DNA from: JAEUJZ01 sp964460115
Lineage (GTDB): Bacteria; Myxococcota_A; Polyangia; Palsa-1104; JAEUJZ01
Direction: 5' to 3'
Assembly (NCBI GenBank): GCA_964460115.1
Contig: CAYWPR010000011.1
Location: forward strand, 49,097 to 113,096
Length of the DNA: 64,000 nucleotides
Positions within the stretch are counted from its first letter, which is position 1. Every line of letters starts with the position of its first letter. Positions 9,297 to 17,575 of the stretch are shown here, piece after piece. The translations under genes and the position numbers were made by a program. The notes beneath the pieces are model-generated. The model had not been told where the DNA came from, did not search any database, and worked only from the letters and a program-made list of their open reading frames with translations.

Positions 9297-10493
9297 CTAC
9301 TTCTCCACATATACGGCCACATCGGCGGACAAACCGGCGCGCAGCAGAAGGCCGCTTGGCGGTGTGGTCCAGGCGATGCGCACCGGCACCCGTTGCACCA
9401 CTTTGACGAAGTTGCCAGAGGCATTGTCGGCGGGCAAAAGCGAAAAGCTGGCTCCCGTGCCGCCGGCCAGGCTTTCGATGCGGCCCTCAAAGCGTTGCCC
9501 GGGATAGGCATCGATGCGAATGCTCGCGCGCTGTCCGGGGTGCATCTTGCCGATTTGCGTCTCTTTGAAATTGGCCAACACGTAGGTATCGATGGGAACA
9601 AGTTCGATGATGGGCTGACCCGTGCTTAGCAGTTGTCCGGGGTGCACCGAGAGCTTGGAAGCGATGCCATCGGCCGGCGCAAAGATCTTGGTATAGGAAA
9701 GCTGCAAGCGGCTAAGTTCCAAAAGTGCCTCGGCGCTGCGCACGCGGGCCCGCGCCAGGTCGGCGTTGGCCTTGGCGCTGGCCAACTGCGCATCTATAGG
9801 CGTGCTTTGATTGAGGTGACCGCGCGCCTCACGCACCCGCGTGTCGGCGGCCTGCTTGGATTCGCGGGCGACGGCAAGCTGCGCTTGCGCTTGCGCAATG
9901 GCGGCCTGCGCTGATTCGTAGGCAATTTGCGCGCTGTCGAGGCGCTCTTGCGGAACGGCGTTGGCGGCGCGTAACTCTTTGGCGCGATCCATGTCGATTT
10001 TGGCTTTTCGCGACTCGGTTTCGGCCCGCAAAAGGCTGGCGCGAGCAGCCGCGACCTGGGCCAGGGCGCTGCCGACGCCGACGGTAGAGCCGCTAAACTG
10101 GGCTTTGGCGCTCATCAAGCCGCCGCGCGAACTGGCATCGACGATTTCTACCTGCGCGGTTGCCGCTGCGGCTTGCGCCTGGGCCGTGCTGAGCTCGGCT
10201 TCCGATTGTGAAACCCGCGCGGCATAGTCGGCAGTATCTAGTTCCGCCAGCAGATCCCCTTTTTTGACCCGCTGGTTTTCGACGATGGCGACCTTTACCA
10301 CCTGGCCCGGCACACGGGTCGCGACCGGAATGATATCGGCGGCAACCTGCGCGTCATCGGTTTCCTCATGCCCGAGCGTCCGGTAGTAGTAAACCGCGAC
10401 GCCGGCCGCAATAAGCGGCACCAAGACCGCGAGGATTCGCAGGGGCCTGCGCCGCGGCGCCTCCGAAGTGGTTGGCTTGGTCGTGGACTCCAT
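9297..10493 (-). CDS. EmrA/HlyD-type efflux adaptor
   Basis: An adaptor for an MFS drug pump, about 398 residues. It has one N-terminal membrane helix (ILAVLVPLIAAGVAVYYY), the EmrA-specific stretch ETDDAQVAADIIPVATRVPGQV, a long coiled-coil hairpin (about 85-215, rich in Ala/Gln/Glu: AAATAQVEIV..., AQAAIAQAQAQLAVA), and a beta-barrel (FAPADGIASKLSVHPGQLL ... YVLANFKETQIGKMHPGQRA). ATG 10491-10493 is preferred because GAGG lies 7 bases upstream. A GTG at 10497-10499 overlapping the emrB stop (GTGA) is the alternative. Its partners are the adjacent emrB-like pump and the tolC-like channel. Confidence 0.93.
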   Translation of the reverse strand: MESTTKPTTSEAPRRRPLRILAVLVPLIAAGVAVYYYRTLGHEETDDAQVAADIIPVATRVPGQVVKVAIVENQRVKKGDLLAELDTADYAARVSQSEAELSTAQAQAAAATAQVEIVDASSRGGLMSAKAQFSGSTVGVGSALAQVAAARASLLRAETESRKAKIDMDRAKELRAANAVPQERLDSAQIAYESAQAAIAQAQAQLAVARESKQAADTRVREARGHLNQSTPIDAQLASAKANADLARARVRSAEALLELSRLQLSYTKIFAPADGIASKLSVHPGQLLSTGQPIIELVPIDTYVLANFKETQIGKMHPGQRASIRIDAYPGQRFEGRIESLAGGTGASFSLLPADNASGNFVKVVQRVPVRIAWTTPPSGLLLRAGLSADVAVYVEK

Positions 10494-10495
10494 TT

Positions 10496-12100
10496 TCACA
10501 CCTCAATATGAACGTCTGCGCCGGGACGTTTTTCGCCCGGCTGCGTAGGCGGTAGCGCACGCAAAAAGATGACAAGCGGCAGCACACATAGGAATGCAAT
10601 TCCGCCTAACATGAACAGCTTTTCAAAGGACAGCACCATCGATTGGCGAATGACAAGGCCGGTCAGCATTTGCCGCGCGCCGGTTTCGGCCGTCGCCGCA
10701 CTATAGCCATGCGAGAGCAGAAATGACTTCATCTGCGCAAGCCGGCTAAGTAGCTCCGGACGTCCTGGATCAAGGTGCGCGATCATTCCGTAGCGCGCCT
10801 GCACCGCAAAGCGGTTGATAAGCGACGCAAATGCCGCCAATCCCACCGAGCCGCCAATTTGGCGCAAAAGGGAATTGAGTCCGGTGGCATCGGTCAGCTT
10901 ATAGCGCGGAACGTGGCTGAGGGCGATGGTGGTCAGCGGAATAAACAGACAAGCAAAGCCCGCCCCTTGCACAATCAGCGCCGACACCACAGAGCGGGTC
11001 GATGTGGCCAGAGTGTAATGGCTCATCTCAAAGGACGTATAAGCAAAAAGGAGGATTCCCACCGTAATAAATAGGCGCGGCGAGATGCGGTTATAAAGCC
11101 GTCCGACAATCGGCATGGCCACCATCATGGCCAAAGAGCGCGGCATCAGCGCCATTCCGGACTGCATGGCCGTAAATCCAAGCATCTCTTGCATAAACAG
11201 CGGCAATAGGAAGGTCTGGGCCATGAGCATGGCGAACATCATCGAGCCGATGATCGTTCCCGAGGTAAATACCTCATTTTTAAACAGCGTCAGATCCACA
11301 ACCGGAGCTGGTGCGGTCAGCTCGCGCCACACAAAAGCGATGGCGCTGAAAAACGCAATCACCGCGCAGCCGCTAATCAGACGCGACTCGAACCAATCGT
11401 CGCGCGTTCCTTCTTCCAGCACGTACTGCAGAGTGGCCAGACACAGCGAAAGCAAAAGAATTCCAATCCAATCCAAGTTGCGGCGCATCTTTTCGCCCAT
11501 CGCCAGATTGGCGGCGCGCACGTCTTCGGGCTCATGCACAAAGCGCGAGACCATGACCAGGCCCAGGATTCCCACCGGCAAATTGATGTAGAAAATCCAC
11601 GGCCAGGCATAGTTGTCGATGATGTAGCCGCCGAGCGTCGGACCAAATGCCGGTCCCAGCACCACCGCCATGCCAAAGACGGCCATGGCCATGCCTTGCT
11701 CGTGCGGCGGAAATGTCTGCCGCAAAATCGCCTGCTCGGTCGGCTGCAAAGCGCCAGCGCCTAGTCCTTGAATGATGCGGGCCAGAATCATGACTCCCAA
11801 AGAGCGCGCAAGTCCGCACAGCGCCGAACCAATCAGAAACAGGACAAGCGCCGCCATATAGACGCGTTTTTGGCCAAACAGCCGTCCCAAAAATGCCGTA
11901 AGCGGCATGATGAGCACGGTAGAGATAATGAAGGCCGTGCTGATCCAGGTCACTTCCTCAACGGTTGCGGAGAGCTCGCCGCGCAAATGCGGAATGGCGA
12001 CATTGACGATCGAACCGTCAATGGCCCCCATGAGCGTTCCAAACGTCACGGAAAGCGTTACCAGCCATTTGTTGACCGGAGGCCGCGGTGCGTCGCTCAT
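10496..12100 (-). CDS. DHA2-family (EmrB-like) MFS multidrug transporter
   Basis: A 534-residue, 14-helix proton/drug antiporter. Motif A-like signatures are visible (FLGRLFGQKRVYMAALVLFLIGSALCGLA), as are motif C in TM5 (GMAVVLGPAFGPTLGGYIID) and the DHA2 N-terminal motif (GAIDGSIVNVAIPHLRG). It overlaps tetR by ATGA upstream and is coupled to the adaptor downstream. Family and operon partners point to an EmrAB-TolC-type machine expelling hydrophobic compounds across both membranes. Repression by the tetR product at the operon head is expected. The substrate cannot be predicted. Confidence 0.95.
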   Translation of the reverse strand: MSDAPRPPVNKWLVTLSVTFGTLMGAIDGSIVNVAIPHLRGELSATVEEVTWISTAFIISTVLIMPLTAFLGRLFGQKRVYMAALVLFLIGSALCGLARSLGVMILARIIQGLGAGALQPTEQAILRQTFPPHEQGMAMAVFGMAVVLGPAFGPTLGGYIIDNYAWPWIFYINLPVGILGLVMVSRFVHEPEDVRAANLAMGEKMRRNLDWIGILLLSLCLATLQYVLEEGTRDDWFESRLISGCAVIAFFSAIAFVWRELTAPAPVVDLTLFKNEVFTSGTIIGSMMFAMLMAQTFLLPLFMQEMLGFTAMQSGMALMPRSLAMMVAMPIVGRLYNRISPRLFITVGILLFAYTSFEMSHYTLATSTRSVVSALIVQGAGFACLFIPLTTIALSHVPRYKLTDATGLNSLLRQIGGSVGLAAFASLINRFAVQARYGMIAHLDPGRPELLSRLAQMKSFLLSHGYSAATAETGARQMLTGLVIRQSMVLSFEKLFMLGGIAFLCVLPLVIFLRALPPTQPGEKRPGADVHIEV

Positions 12101-12732
12101 TTCGCTTTTTCTCCCGCGCCGCTAATGAAAAATGAAACCAGCAAATCGATATGTTGCACGGCGGAGCCTTCTTCTGGCAGATACATGCGCCGCATCAGCA
12201 TCGAGCGCATCATGCCCATAAGCAGTGTCGGAGCAAGCGGGCATAATTCGGCGCGCAGCTCGCCCTGTTTTTGACCGCGCTCGACAAGCTGGGCGCAGCG
12301 AAAATAAATCTCGCGCTGAATTTCCTGCGCCGTCTGCGACATATTCGGCGGGCCGCATTCGGCTTGCGTAAAGGTCGCAAAAAACTGCCAATGCTCTTCG
12401 AAGTGGGTGTAGACCACGCGCAAAAGCGCCGTCAGTTGCGCGAAAAAGGGCTGGCCTTCGCTGGCGTTTAGACAATCGTCAATGCGCTCAAGCAGTTTGA
12501 TGCGGCGCTCGGTGGCCAAGGCATTTACCAGCGCTTCGCGATCTTTGTAGTGATTGTAAAGCGTGCCGACGGCCACACCTGCCCGAGCGGCAATTTCGGC
12601 CATGTGCGTGGCGTAGATTCCACGCTCGACAAATACCTGCTCAGCGGCATTGAGAATCGCCAGCGCGGTGCTTTCGCGCAGCCGGTCGCGCAGCCGCCGA
12701 ACTGTGGATCCAGAAAATGAATCCTGATTCAT
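12097..12732 (-). CDS. TetR/AcrR-family transcriptional regulator
   Basis: A 211-residue repressor-type regulator. The N-terminal helix-turn-helix spans about 20-65 (LNAAEQVFVERGIYATHMAEIAARAGVAVGTLYNHYKDREALVNAL), the standard TetR pattern. The C-terminal ligand domain is helical and diverged. It is the first gene of the operon and overlaps emrB by ATGA, so it almost certainly controls the downstream tripartite pump. The ATG follows an AT-rich stretch (12733-12755) that is a likely promoter/operator zone. It is divergent to ribF. Confidence 0.92.
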   Translation of the reverse strand: MNQDSFSGSTVRRLRDRLRESTALAILNAAEQVFVERGIYATHMAEIAARAGVAVGTLYNHYKDREALVNALATERRIKLLERIDDCLNASEGQPFFAQLTALLRVVYTHFEEHWQFFATFTQAECGPPNMSQTAQEIQREIYFRCAQLVERGQKQGELRAELCPLAPTLLMGMMRSMLMRRMYLPEEGSAVQHIDLLVSFFISGAGEKAK

Positions 12733-12830
12733 ATTTTGATTATGTTTCCAGCAAACTTCTCTGTCAAGTCAAGGCGCACCGCCGGGAATCATTGACGAAA
12801 AGGCAGCCACGGAGTATAGGTCCGCGCAAT

Positions 12831-12922
12831 GTTGACGTTTTACTGGTTTCGGCGCACCGGCGCAGTCAGGGGCTCTGACCACTGCGGAAACAAAGACGTC
12901 AACCAAAAGCGGCTTAGTGGTT
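12831..12922 (+). promoter_or_regulatory. structured leader upstream of ribF (candidate RNA element)
   Basis: The plus strand can fold into a branched RNA just before ribF. P1 is a perfect 8-bp stem (GTTGACGT 12831-12838 with ACGTCAAC 12896-12903), extendable by three weaker pairs. P2 is GTTTC 12846-12850 with GAAAC 12887-12891. Inside are two hairpins: GCGC 12852-12855/GCGC 12860-12863 and GTCAG 12865-12869/CTGAC 12875-12879. An alternative stem AACCA 12901-12905/TGGTT 12918-12922 followed by T's uses the 3' arm of P1 and covers the GTG start. I see no FMN-riboswitch consensus. Paired bases were read by eye; no energy calculation was made. Confidence 0.45.
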
Positions 12923-14035
12923 TTTGACATGTGGGTTTTTTTCAATCACCAAGACTGGCACGACGCTGCTCAAAGTCGATTGGGGCAGGATTTTGCAAAC
13001 AGCCAGAAGCCGGTGGTGGTCATCGGCAATTTCGATGGGATGCACCTTGGGCATCAAGCATTGTTCGCGCTCGCTCGCCGTCTGGCCGATGCGCGAAATG
13101 CGCAAGTCATTGCCCTTTCGTTCTGGCCACATCCGGCGCGCGTTTTGGCGCCGCCGGGCTCGCCGCCGCTGCCGCTCATACAAAGTCGGACCCGCCGTCG
13201 CGAGATGCTGGCCGAGTGCGGCGTGGATGCACTTATAGAGCAGCCCTTTGATAACGCCTTTGCCGCTCTGCCCGCGTCGCAATTTGTCGATGAGGTCTTG
13301 CTATCCAGCCTGCAGGCGCGCGATGTCGTCATCGGTCATGATTTTACCTTTGGGCAGGGCCGCGCCGGCACCACCGATATGCTAAAGGCTTTGCTCGGGG
13401 CGCATGGCGCCACGGCCCACGTTGTGCCAGCAGTGACGGTGCTGGATCTAGAAACTCGGCAGCCGATCGTTTGTTCATCGACGTTTGTGCGCAAAGAAGT
13501 ACGCGCCGGTCGTCTGGAACCGGCCGCCCTGGTTTTAGGTCGCGACGTCGAACTAGAAGGAACCGTGGTGCGCGGCGCGGGCCGCGGCCGTGGCTTGGGG
13601 TTTCCCACGGCCAACTTGGACTGCCAAGCCGAGCTGCGTCCCGCCATTGGAATTTATGCCGGCTGGGCCGAGATTCTGCGCGAAAGCCAAAATAAAGAAC
13701 AAGACGCGCTGCCACATTTGCCGCTTCGCACCCAAATCTGGCCACGGCAGATTGCAGAACGGCATCCCACAGCGGTTAGTGTTGGGTATAATCCTACCTT
13801 TATAAATGGAGATCCGGCGTTGTCTCCCGTGACGATCGAAGCGCATTTGATACAGCCGCGGGCGCTGACAAGCGCGGTGGTATCGCCGCTGCCTTCGTTT
13901 TATGGCAAGACGGTGCGTTTGCATCTAAAGACACGCCTGCGCGATGAACAGCGATTTTCGTCGGTACAGGCCTTGGTCGCGCAGATTCACTGCGATATCG
14001 AGAAGACCAAACAGTTGCTGCAAGTCGTCTGGTAA
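12917..14035 (+). CDS. ribF: bifunctional riboflavin kinase / FAD synthetase
   Basis: Makes FMN from riboflavin and ATP, then FAD from FMN and ATP, in the cytoplasm. The N-terminal FAD-synthetase (nucleotidyltransferase) domain has the class motif VIGNFDGMHLGHQALF and FVDEVLL/DFTFGQGRAG. The C-terminal flavokinase domain has GAGRGRGLGFPTANLD and a C-terminal VRLHLKTRLRDEQRF. The GTG at 12917 gives 372 residues; ATG 12929 is an equally possible start. It is longer than the usual 300-320 because of a roughly 35-residue insertion in the kinase domain (about 255-290, RESQNKEQDALPHL...) before the conserved PTAVSVGYNPTF. It stands alone, divergent to tetR, 15 bases ahead of the DUF4912 gene. Confidence 0.93.
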   Translation: MVFDMWVFFNHQDWHDAAQSRLGQDFANSQKPVVVIGNFDGMHLGHQALFALARRLADARNAQVIALSFWPHPARVLAPPGSPPLPLIQSRTRRREMLAECGVDALIEQPFDNAFAALPASQFVDEVLLSSLQARDVVIGHDFTFGQGRAGTTDMLKALLGAHGATAHVVPAVTVLDLETRQPIVCSSTFVRKEVRAGRLEPAALVLGRDVELEGTVVRGAGRGRGLGFPTANLDCQAELRPAIGIYAGWAEILRESQNKEQDALPHLPLRTQIWPRQIAERHPTAVSVGYNPTFINGDPALSPVTIEAHLIQPRALTSAVVSPLPSFYGKTVRLHLKTRLRDEQRFSSVQALVAQIHCDIEKTKQLLQVVW

Positions 14036-14049
14036 TCGAGAGGAAACCC

Positions 14050-14880
14050 ATGGCCAGCCGCGATGAGCACGATGAGCAAAAATCGTCCGGCCTTTCCGAC
14101 TTGGCGGCGCCTGTTGCGGCAGCGCCGTCCCCGTCTCCGTCTGTCGTACGCGTTCCCAAGCCCGCCGGCAGCAACCATTTGGCAGAGCCGGTGCGCAGTT
14201 CCCGCCCGCGCTCGGGGGCGCATGCGAACGGGGCTCAAGCCGGCTTGGCGAGCGGGCGTCCTAGCACCGACCTGCCGGAAACTTATGGCGTCGATGAGGT
14301 CGAAATTCTTTGCAAGGATCCTTGGTGGTATTTTGTGTATTGGGAAGTGACCGACGCGGGCCTTTCTGCCGCTCGTGAGCAGCTAGGCGGGTCCGCCAAA
14401 ACCGCTAAGCTCGTGCTGCGCGCCTTTATCGGAGCCAGCAACACCGCCGTCAAAGGACGCGAGACGCGCGATGTGCCGCTTTTGGCGCAGCACGGTCGGC
14501 GCTATCTAGAAGCGCCGCGCTCGAATACTCTTTTGCGCGTGGCCGTCGGTCTTTTGAGTCTGGAGGGGTATTTTGCACCCATCGCGCACTCATCGCTGTT
14601 GCGCGTTCCACCGCAACAGCCAAGCAGCGATACGCGGGTCGAATGGTTGCACGTGACCCCGGCGCATAGCGATGGCCGTCTGCACGAGCGCATTGTCAAA
14701 GAGCCGCCCGCCGCGCCGCATATAGAACGCGAATTGCCCTGGCGCAGTGGCGAAGCCGGCACTGCATCGGCCGCGGTGGCGACCACGGAGTCGGTTCTGC
14801 AAATTCCGGCACCCCCTCTTGCCGGCGGCGCCAGCAATCGCAGCCGCCCGCCGCGCAAAGACGGCTCGGAGGCAAGCTGA
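14050..14880 (+). CDS. DUF4912-domain protein, partner of the GH57 enzyme
   Basis: A 276-residue protein. A DUF4912 domain spans about 75-200, recognisable from the signature YGVDEVEILCKDPWWYFVYWEV and LVLRAF... YLEAPRSNTLLRVAVGLLS...YFAPIAHS. Both termini are low-complexity (Ala/Pro/Ser/Arg) and probably disordered. In known genomes this family typically sits next to GH57 (DUF1957) branching-enzyme genes, as here: its TGA shares the A with the ATG of the next gene (TGATG), so the two are translated together. A sugar-polymer-binding or regulatory role is inferred from that pairing only. No signal peptide is visible. Confidence 0.85.
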   Translation: MASRDEHDEQKSSGLSDLAAPVAAAPSPSPSVVRVPKPAGSNHLAEPVRSSRPRSGAHANGAQAGLASGRPSTDLPETYGVDEVEILCKDPWWYFVYWEVTDAGLSAAREQLGGSAKTAKLVLRAFIGASNTAVKGRETRDVPLLAQHGRRYLEAPRSNTLLRVAVGLLSLEGYFAPIAHSSLLRVPPQQPSSDTRVEWLHVTPAHSDGRLHERIVKEPPAAPHIERELPWRSGEAGTASAAVATTESVLQIPAPPLAGGASNRSRPPRKDGSEAS

Positions 14881-16508
14881 TGAGCCCACGCATCATCGGT
14901 GAACTGGGCCTGGTGCTACATGCACACCTGCCGTTTGTGCGCCATCCCGAGCATCCCTATCACCTGGAAGAAAATTGGCTGTACGAGGCGATTACTTCGA
15001 CCTATTTACCGCTGATTGAAATTTTGCGCGAGCTACACAGCGCTGGGCGTGCCATCCGGCTGACTCTGTCGCTGTCTCCGCCGCTTTGCACCATGCTGCG
15101 CGATCCCTTGCTCGGCCGTCGCTACCGCGCCTATCTAGAGCGGCTTCTGCGGCTTGGCGAAGAAGAAGTCGCGCGCACCGCCGGCGAGCCGACGCAAAAC
15201 CGCCTAGGCCGCTATTATTTGGAGCGCTACACCCGCCTGCGCGCGCTGTATCAGCAAATCGATGGTGATCCGCTGGGCGTCTTCGCGGCGCTGCAAGATG
15301 CGGGACAGCTCGATATCATCACCACCTGCGCCACCCACGGGTATCTGCCGGTGATTCGCGAACCGGTGGCGCGCCGGGCCCAGATTGCGGTGGCGGTGCG
15401 GGCTTATCGCGGCTGGTTTGGCCGCTATCCGCGCGGATTGTGGTTGCCTGAATGCGGCTATGTAGACGGCATCGATCAGGTTTTGGCCGATCACGATCTG
15501 CGCTACTTCTTTATGGATGCTCATGGGCTGACCTATGCGCGTCCGCGTCCGCCGCTTGGGCTGCATGCGCCAATCTTTACTCCGACCGGCGTAGCGGCAT
15601 TCGCCCGCGATCTGGAATCCTCGCGCCAAGTCTGGTCGGCCACCGAAGGCTATCCCGCCGACGGCTTGTATCGCGACTTTTATCGAGATATAGGCTTTGA
15701 CCGTCCGCTGGAATTGATCGCGCCGTACATACATCCCGACGGCATTCGCGTGCATACGGGATATAAATACCACCGCATCACCGGACCGCGCGTCGATCTG
15801 GCTGCCAAGGAATTTTATGATCCGGATGCCGCTCGGGCGCGGGCGCATGAACATGCGCGCGACTTTGTCCACAAGCGCCGCCAGCAGCTTTTATGGCTGT
15901 CGCAGCGCATGGATCGCCGGCCCATCGTCATCTCGCCGTACGACGCAGAGCTTTTTGGCCATTGGTGGTACGAAGGGCCCGAGTTTCTACGCGCGGTCCT
16001 CGAGCTGCTTTCGAAACCGGACAGCGATCTGCGATTAAATACCGCCAGCGGCTACTTAAGCGATTTTCCGGTGAACGCCGTCTGCGAGCCGGCGCCTTCT
16101 TCGTGGGGGGAGGGCGGCTACTCCGCGGTGTGGCTGGACAGCTCGAACGATTGGATCTATCGCCACGTGCACCGCGCCGAAACCCAAATGCGCGAACTGG
16201 CCGAACGCTATAGCGAAAAGGGCGTTGCAATCGATGGGTCTTTGCGGCGGATGCTGAATCAAATGGCCCGCGAGCTCTTACTGGCCCAGTCCTCGGATTG
16301 GGCATTCATCATGAAATCCGGCACCGCCGTGCAGTACGCCGTAGAGCGCGTCAAAGGCCACCTCAGCCGTTTTCAGGCCCTCTTTCAAAAGATTCAAAAT
16401 TCGGCGGCGGCGCAGTCGCCCTCTGAAATGGATGCCGCCTGGCTGGCCGGCCTGGAAGATCAAGACAACATCTTCCCCGACATCGACTATCGCACCTATG
16501 CATTTTGA
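14880..16508 (+). CDS. GH57-family 1,4-alpha-glucan branching enzyme (DUF1957 type)
   Basis: A cytoplasmic alpha-glucan-acting enzyme of 542 residues, close to the length of characterised GH57 branching enzymes. Family motifs run in order: LVLHAHLPFVRHP (residues about 10-22), the catalytic nucleophile Glu191 in LWLPECGY, and the acid/base Asp355 in SPYDAELFGHWWYEGPEFL. The Trp-rich C-terminal helical part ends with the typical FPDIDY...AF. The overlap with the DUF4912 gene shows one transcription unit. The expected reaction is cleavage of an alpha-1,4 bond and formation of an alpha-1,6 branch in glycogen-like polymers. No glycogen synthase is in the window, so the pathway role is inferred from the family. 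Confidence 0.9.
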   Translation: MSPRIIGELGLVLHAHLPFVRHPEHPYHLEENWLYEAITSTYLPLIEILRELHSAGRAIRLTLSLSPPLCTMLRDPLLGRRYRAYLERLLRLGEEEVARTAGEPTQNRLGRYYLERYTRLRALYQQIDGDPLGVFAALQDAGQLDIITTCATHGYLPVIREPVARRAQIAVAVRAYRGWFGRYPRGLWLPECGYVDGIDQVLADHDLRYFFMDAHGLTYARPRPPLGLHAPIFTPTGVAAFARDLESSRQVWSATEGYPADGLYRDFYRDIGFDRPLELIAPYIHPDGIRVHTGYKYHRITGPRVDLAAKEFYDPDAARARAHEHARDFVHKRRQQLLWLSQRMDRRPIVISPYDAELFGHWWYEGPEFLRAVLELLSKPDSDLRLNTASGYLSDFPVNAVCEPAPSSWGEGGYSAVWLDSSNDWIYRHVHRAETQMRELAERYSEKGVAIDGSLRRMLNQMARELLLAQSSDWAFIMKSGTAVQYAVERVKGHLSRFQALFQKIQNSAAAQSPSEMDAAWLAGLEDQDNIFPDIDYRTYAF

Positions 16509-16537
16509 AAAATGCCGAAACGGCGCGACGAGCGACC

Positions 16538-16945
16538 TTACTTGAGGTTCAAACCCATCTTGGTCGAACGGAGCGCGGCGTCAAAAGAGGTGCGATTGGT
16601 ATACCCCACCAAAATGCCGCCGAGCGCCAGATTGGCCACGGACACGCCCATTGCGACCAATTTAGAACCGACGAGCAAGTGAAAAGTCACTTTGCTGCGG
16701 TGCGAGGCGGCCCACTGCGTAAATGCCGATCGCATGTCCGAGTCGTAGCCGGTCATCTCGGCCCAGTCGCAAAAAATGTGATAGCGCTTGGTAGCGGCTG
16801 CGGCCTTGGTGGCTGCATCAAGTACGTGCATCCCCATCGGACCATCTAAATGCCCGGTGATCTTTAGCAACATCACGTCGGCTTTGATCAGCGAAATTAC
16901 CGCTTCTCCACGCGCCGAGGTGTAGCGATCCACTTGCTCAAGCAT
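16538..16945 (-). CDS. STAS/SpoIIAA-like small protein
   Basis: A 135-residue cytoplasmic protein without signal peptide. It has the alternating strand/helix pattern of SpoIIAA/STAS-like domains: DVMLLKITGHLDGPMGMHVLDA (strand plus helix), RYHIFCDWAEMTGYDSDMRSAFTQWAA (the Asp-Trp 'lipid-binding SpoIIAA-like' motif), and TFHLLVGSKLVAMGVSVANLALGG. Such proteins occur alone or with regulators in Myxococcota. The function is unknown; a regulatory or lipid-binding role would be a guess. It is convergent with the GH57 gene, with 29 bases between the ends. Confidence 0.6.
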   Translation of the reverse strand: MLEQVDRYTSARGEAVISLIKADVMLLKITGHLDGPMGMHVLDAATKAAAATKRYHIFCDWAEMTGYDSDMRSAFTQWAASHRSKVTFHLLVGSKLVAMGVSVANLALGGILVGYTNRTSFDAALRSTKMGLNLK

Positions 16946-16996
16946 GAGGTCTCTAACGGGACTTCGTACAAAAAGACCAGCAGTCCTATCTTAACA

Positions 16997-17575
16997 TCAC
17001 AATGGGCCGGGCTGTGGAGTTGCGTTTGGTTCTAATGCACTTGGCTGCGGATAGCGCAGATCATCGCAACTGGCGCCAAGACTGCCCACGCTGTCGTTGT
17101 AGTAGTTCACGGCGTCTATGGCGTGACCATGCGCGTGATTGCGATAACGCCGACTGAGAATCGACAAAGTCAATCCGGCCGTGGCCATGACCGTGCCGCT
17201 GGCTAGCCACAGCGGCCAATGTTGCCGATCCGCCAGGCCGATAAGGGCCAAAAACTCGCCGGCGCCAAGGGTTGGACCCAGCACGGAAAATGCCATGCCC
17301 AATCGGCCGTTTTGCGTGGCTTTTTGTGCATGCTCACGCGCCTTGGGCACGCAGCGTACATAGTGTTCAAGGCCGGTATATAAAAGGCTGTGCGCGATGG
17401 GTTGCCCGCCGGCACTAAGCTCGAATCCGCCTCGATATTGAATGGTAATCTCGCCGCGCGCCACGACTTGCGGAGCATATTGCGAACTGGCGCAACCGCC
17501 GCCGGCCTGCACCACCGCGGCCAGTGCCAAGATGCTCTGCCAAGGGCGGCCATTCCCTTTTATTGCGCCTTTCAT
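16997..17575 (-). CDS. lipoprotein of unknown function
   Basis: The ATG at 17573-17575 overlaps the TGA of the preceding gene (ATGA) and gives a classic lipoprotein start: short basic n-region, LALAAVVQAGGGC lipobox, Cys at about 25. It has one or two further hydrophobic stretches (MAFSVLGPTLGAGEFLALIGLA, LWLASGTVMATAGLTLSIL), so the protein probably has membrane helices as well as the lipid anchor. The C-terminus carries a conserved-looking AVNYYNDSVGS motif that also appears as MVNAYNDLLRS near the end of its upstream neighbour, hinting that the two proteins are related. The family is not recognised. Confidence 0.65.
   Translation of the reverse strand: MKGAIKGNGRPWQSILALAAVVQAGGGCASSQYAPQVVARGEITIQYRGGFELSAGGQPIAHSLLYTGLEHYVRCVPKAREHAQKATQNGRLGMAFSVLGPTLGAGEFLALIGLADRQHWPLWLASGTVMATAGLTLSILSRRYRNHAHGHAIDAVNYYNDSVGSLGASCDDLRYPQPSALEPNATPQPGPL

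Noticed and set aside
12831..12922. FMN riboswitch before ribF
   Set aside because: The characteristic conserved RFN sequences are not present; kept only as a generic structured leader.
15204..15872. 222-codon minus-strand frame opposite the GH57 gene
   Set aside because: Opposite to a gene with clear catalytic motifs; no domain of its own.
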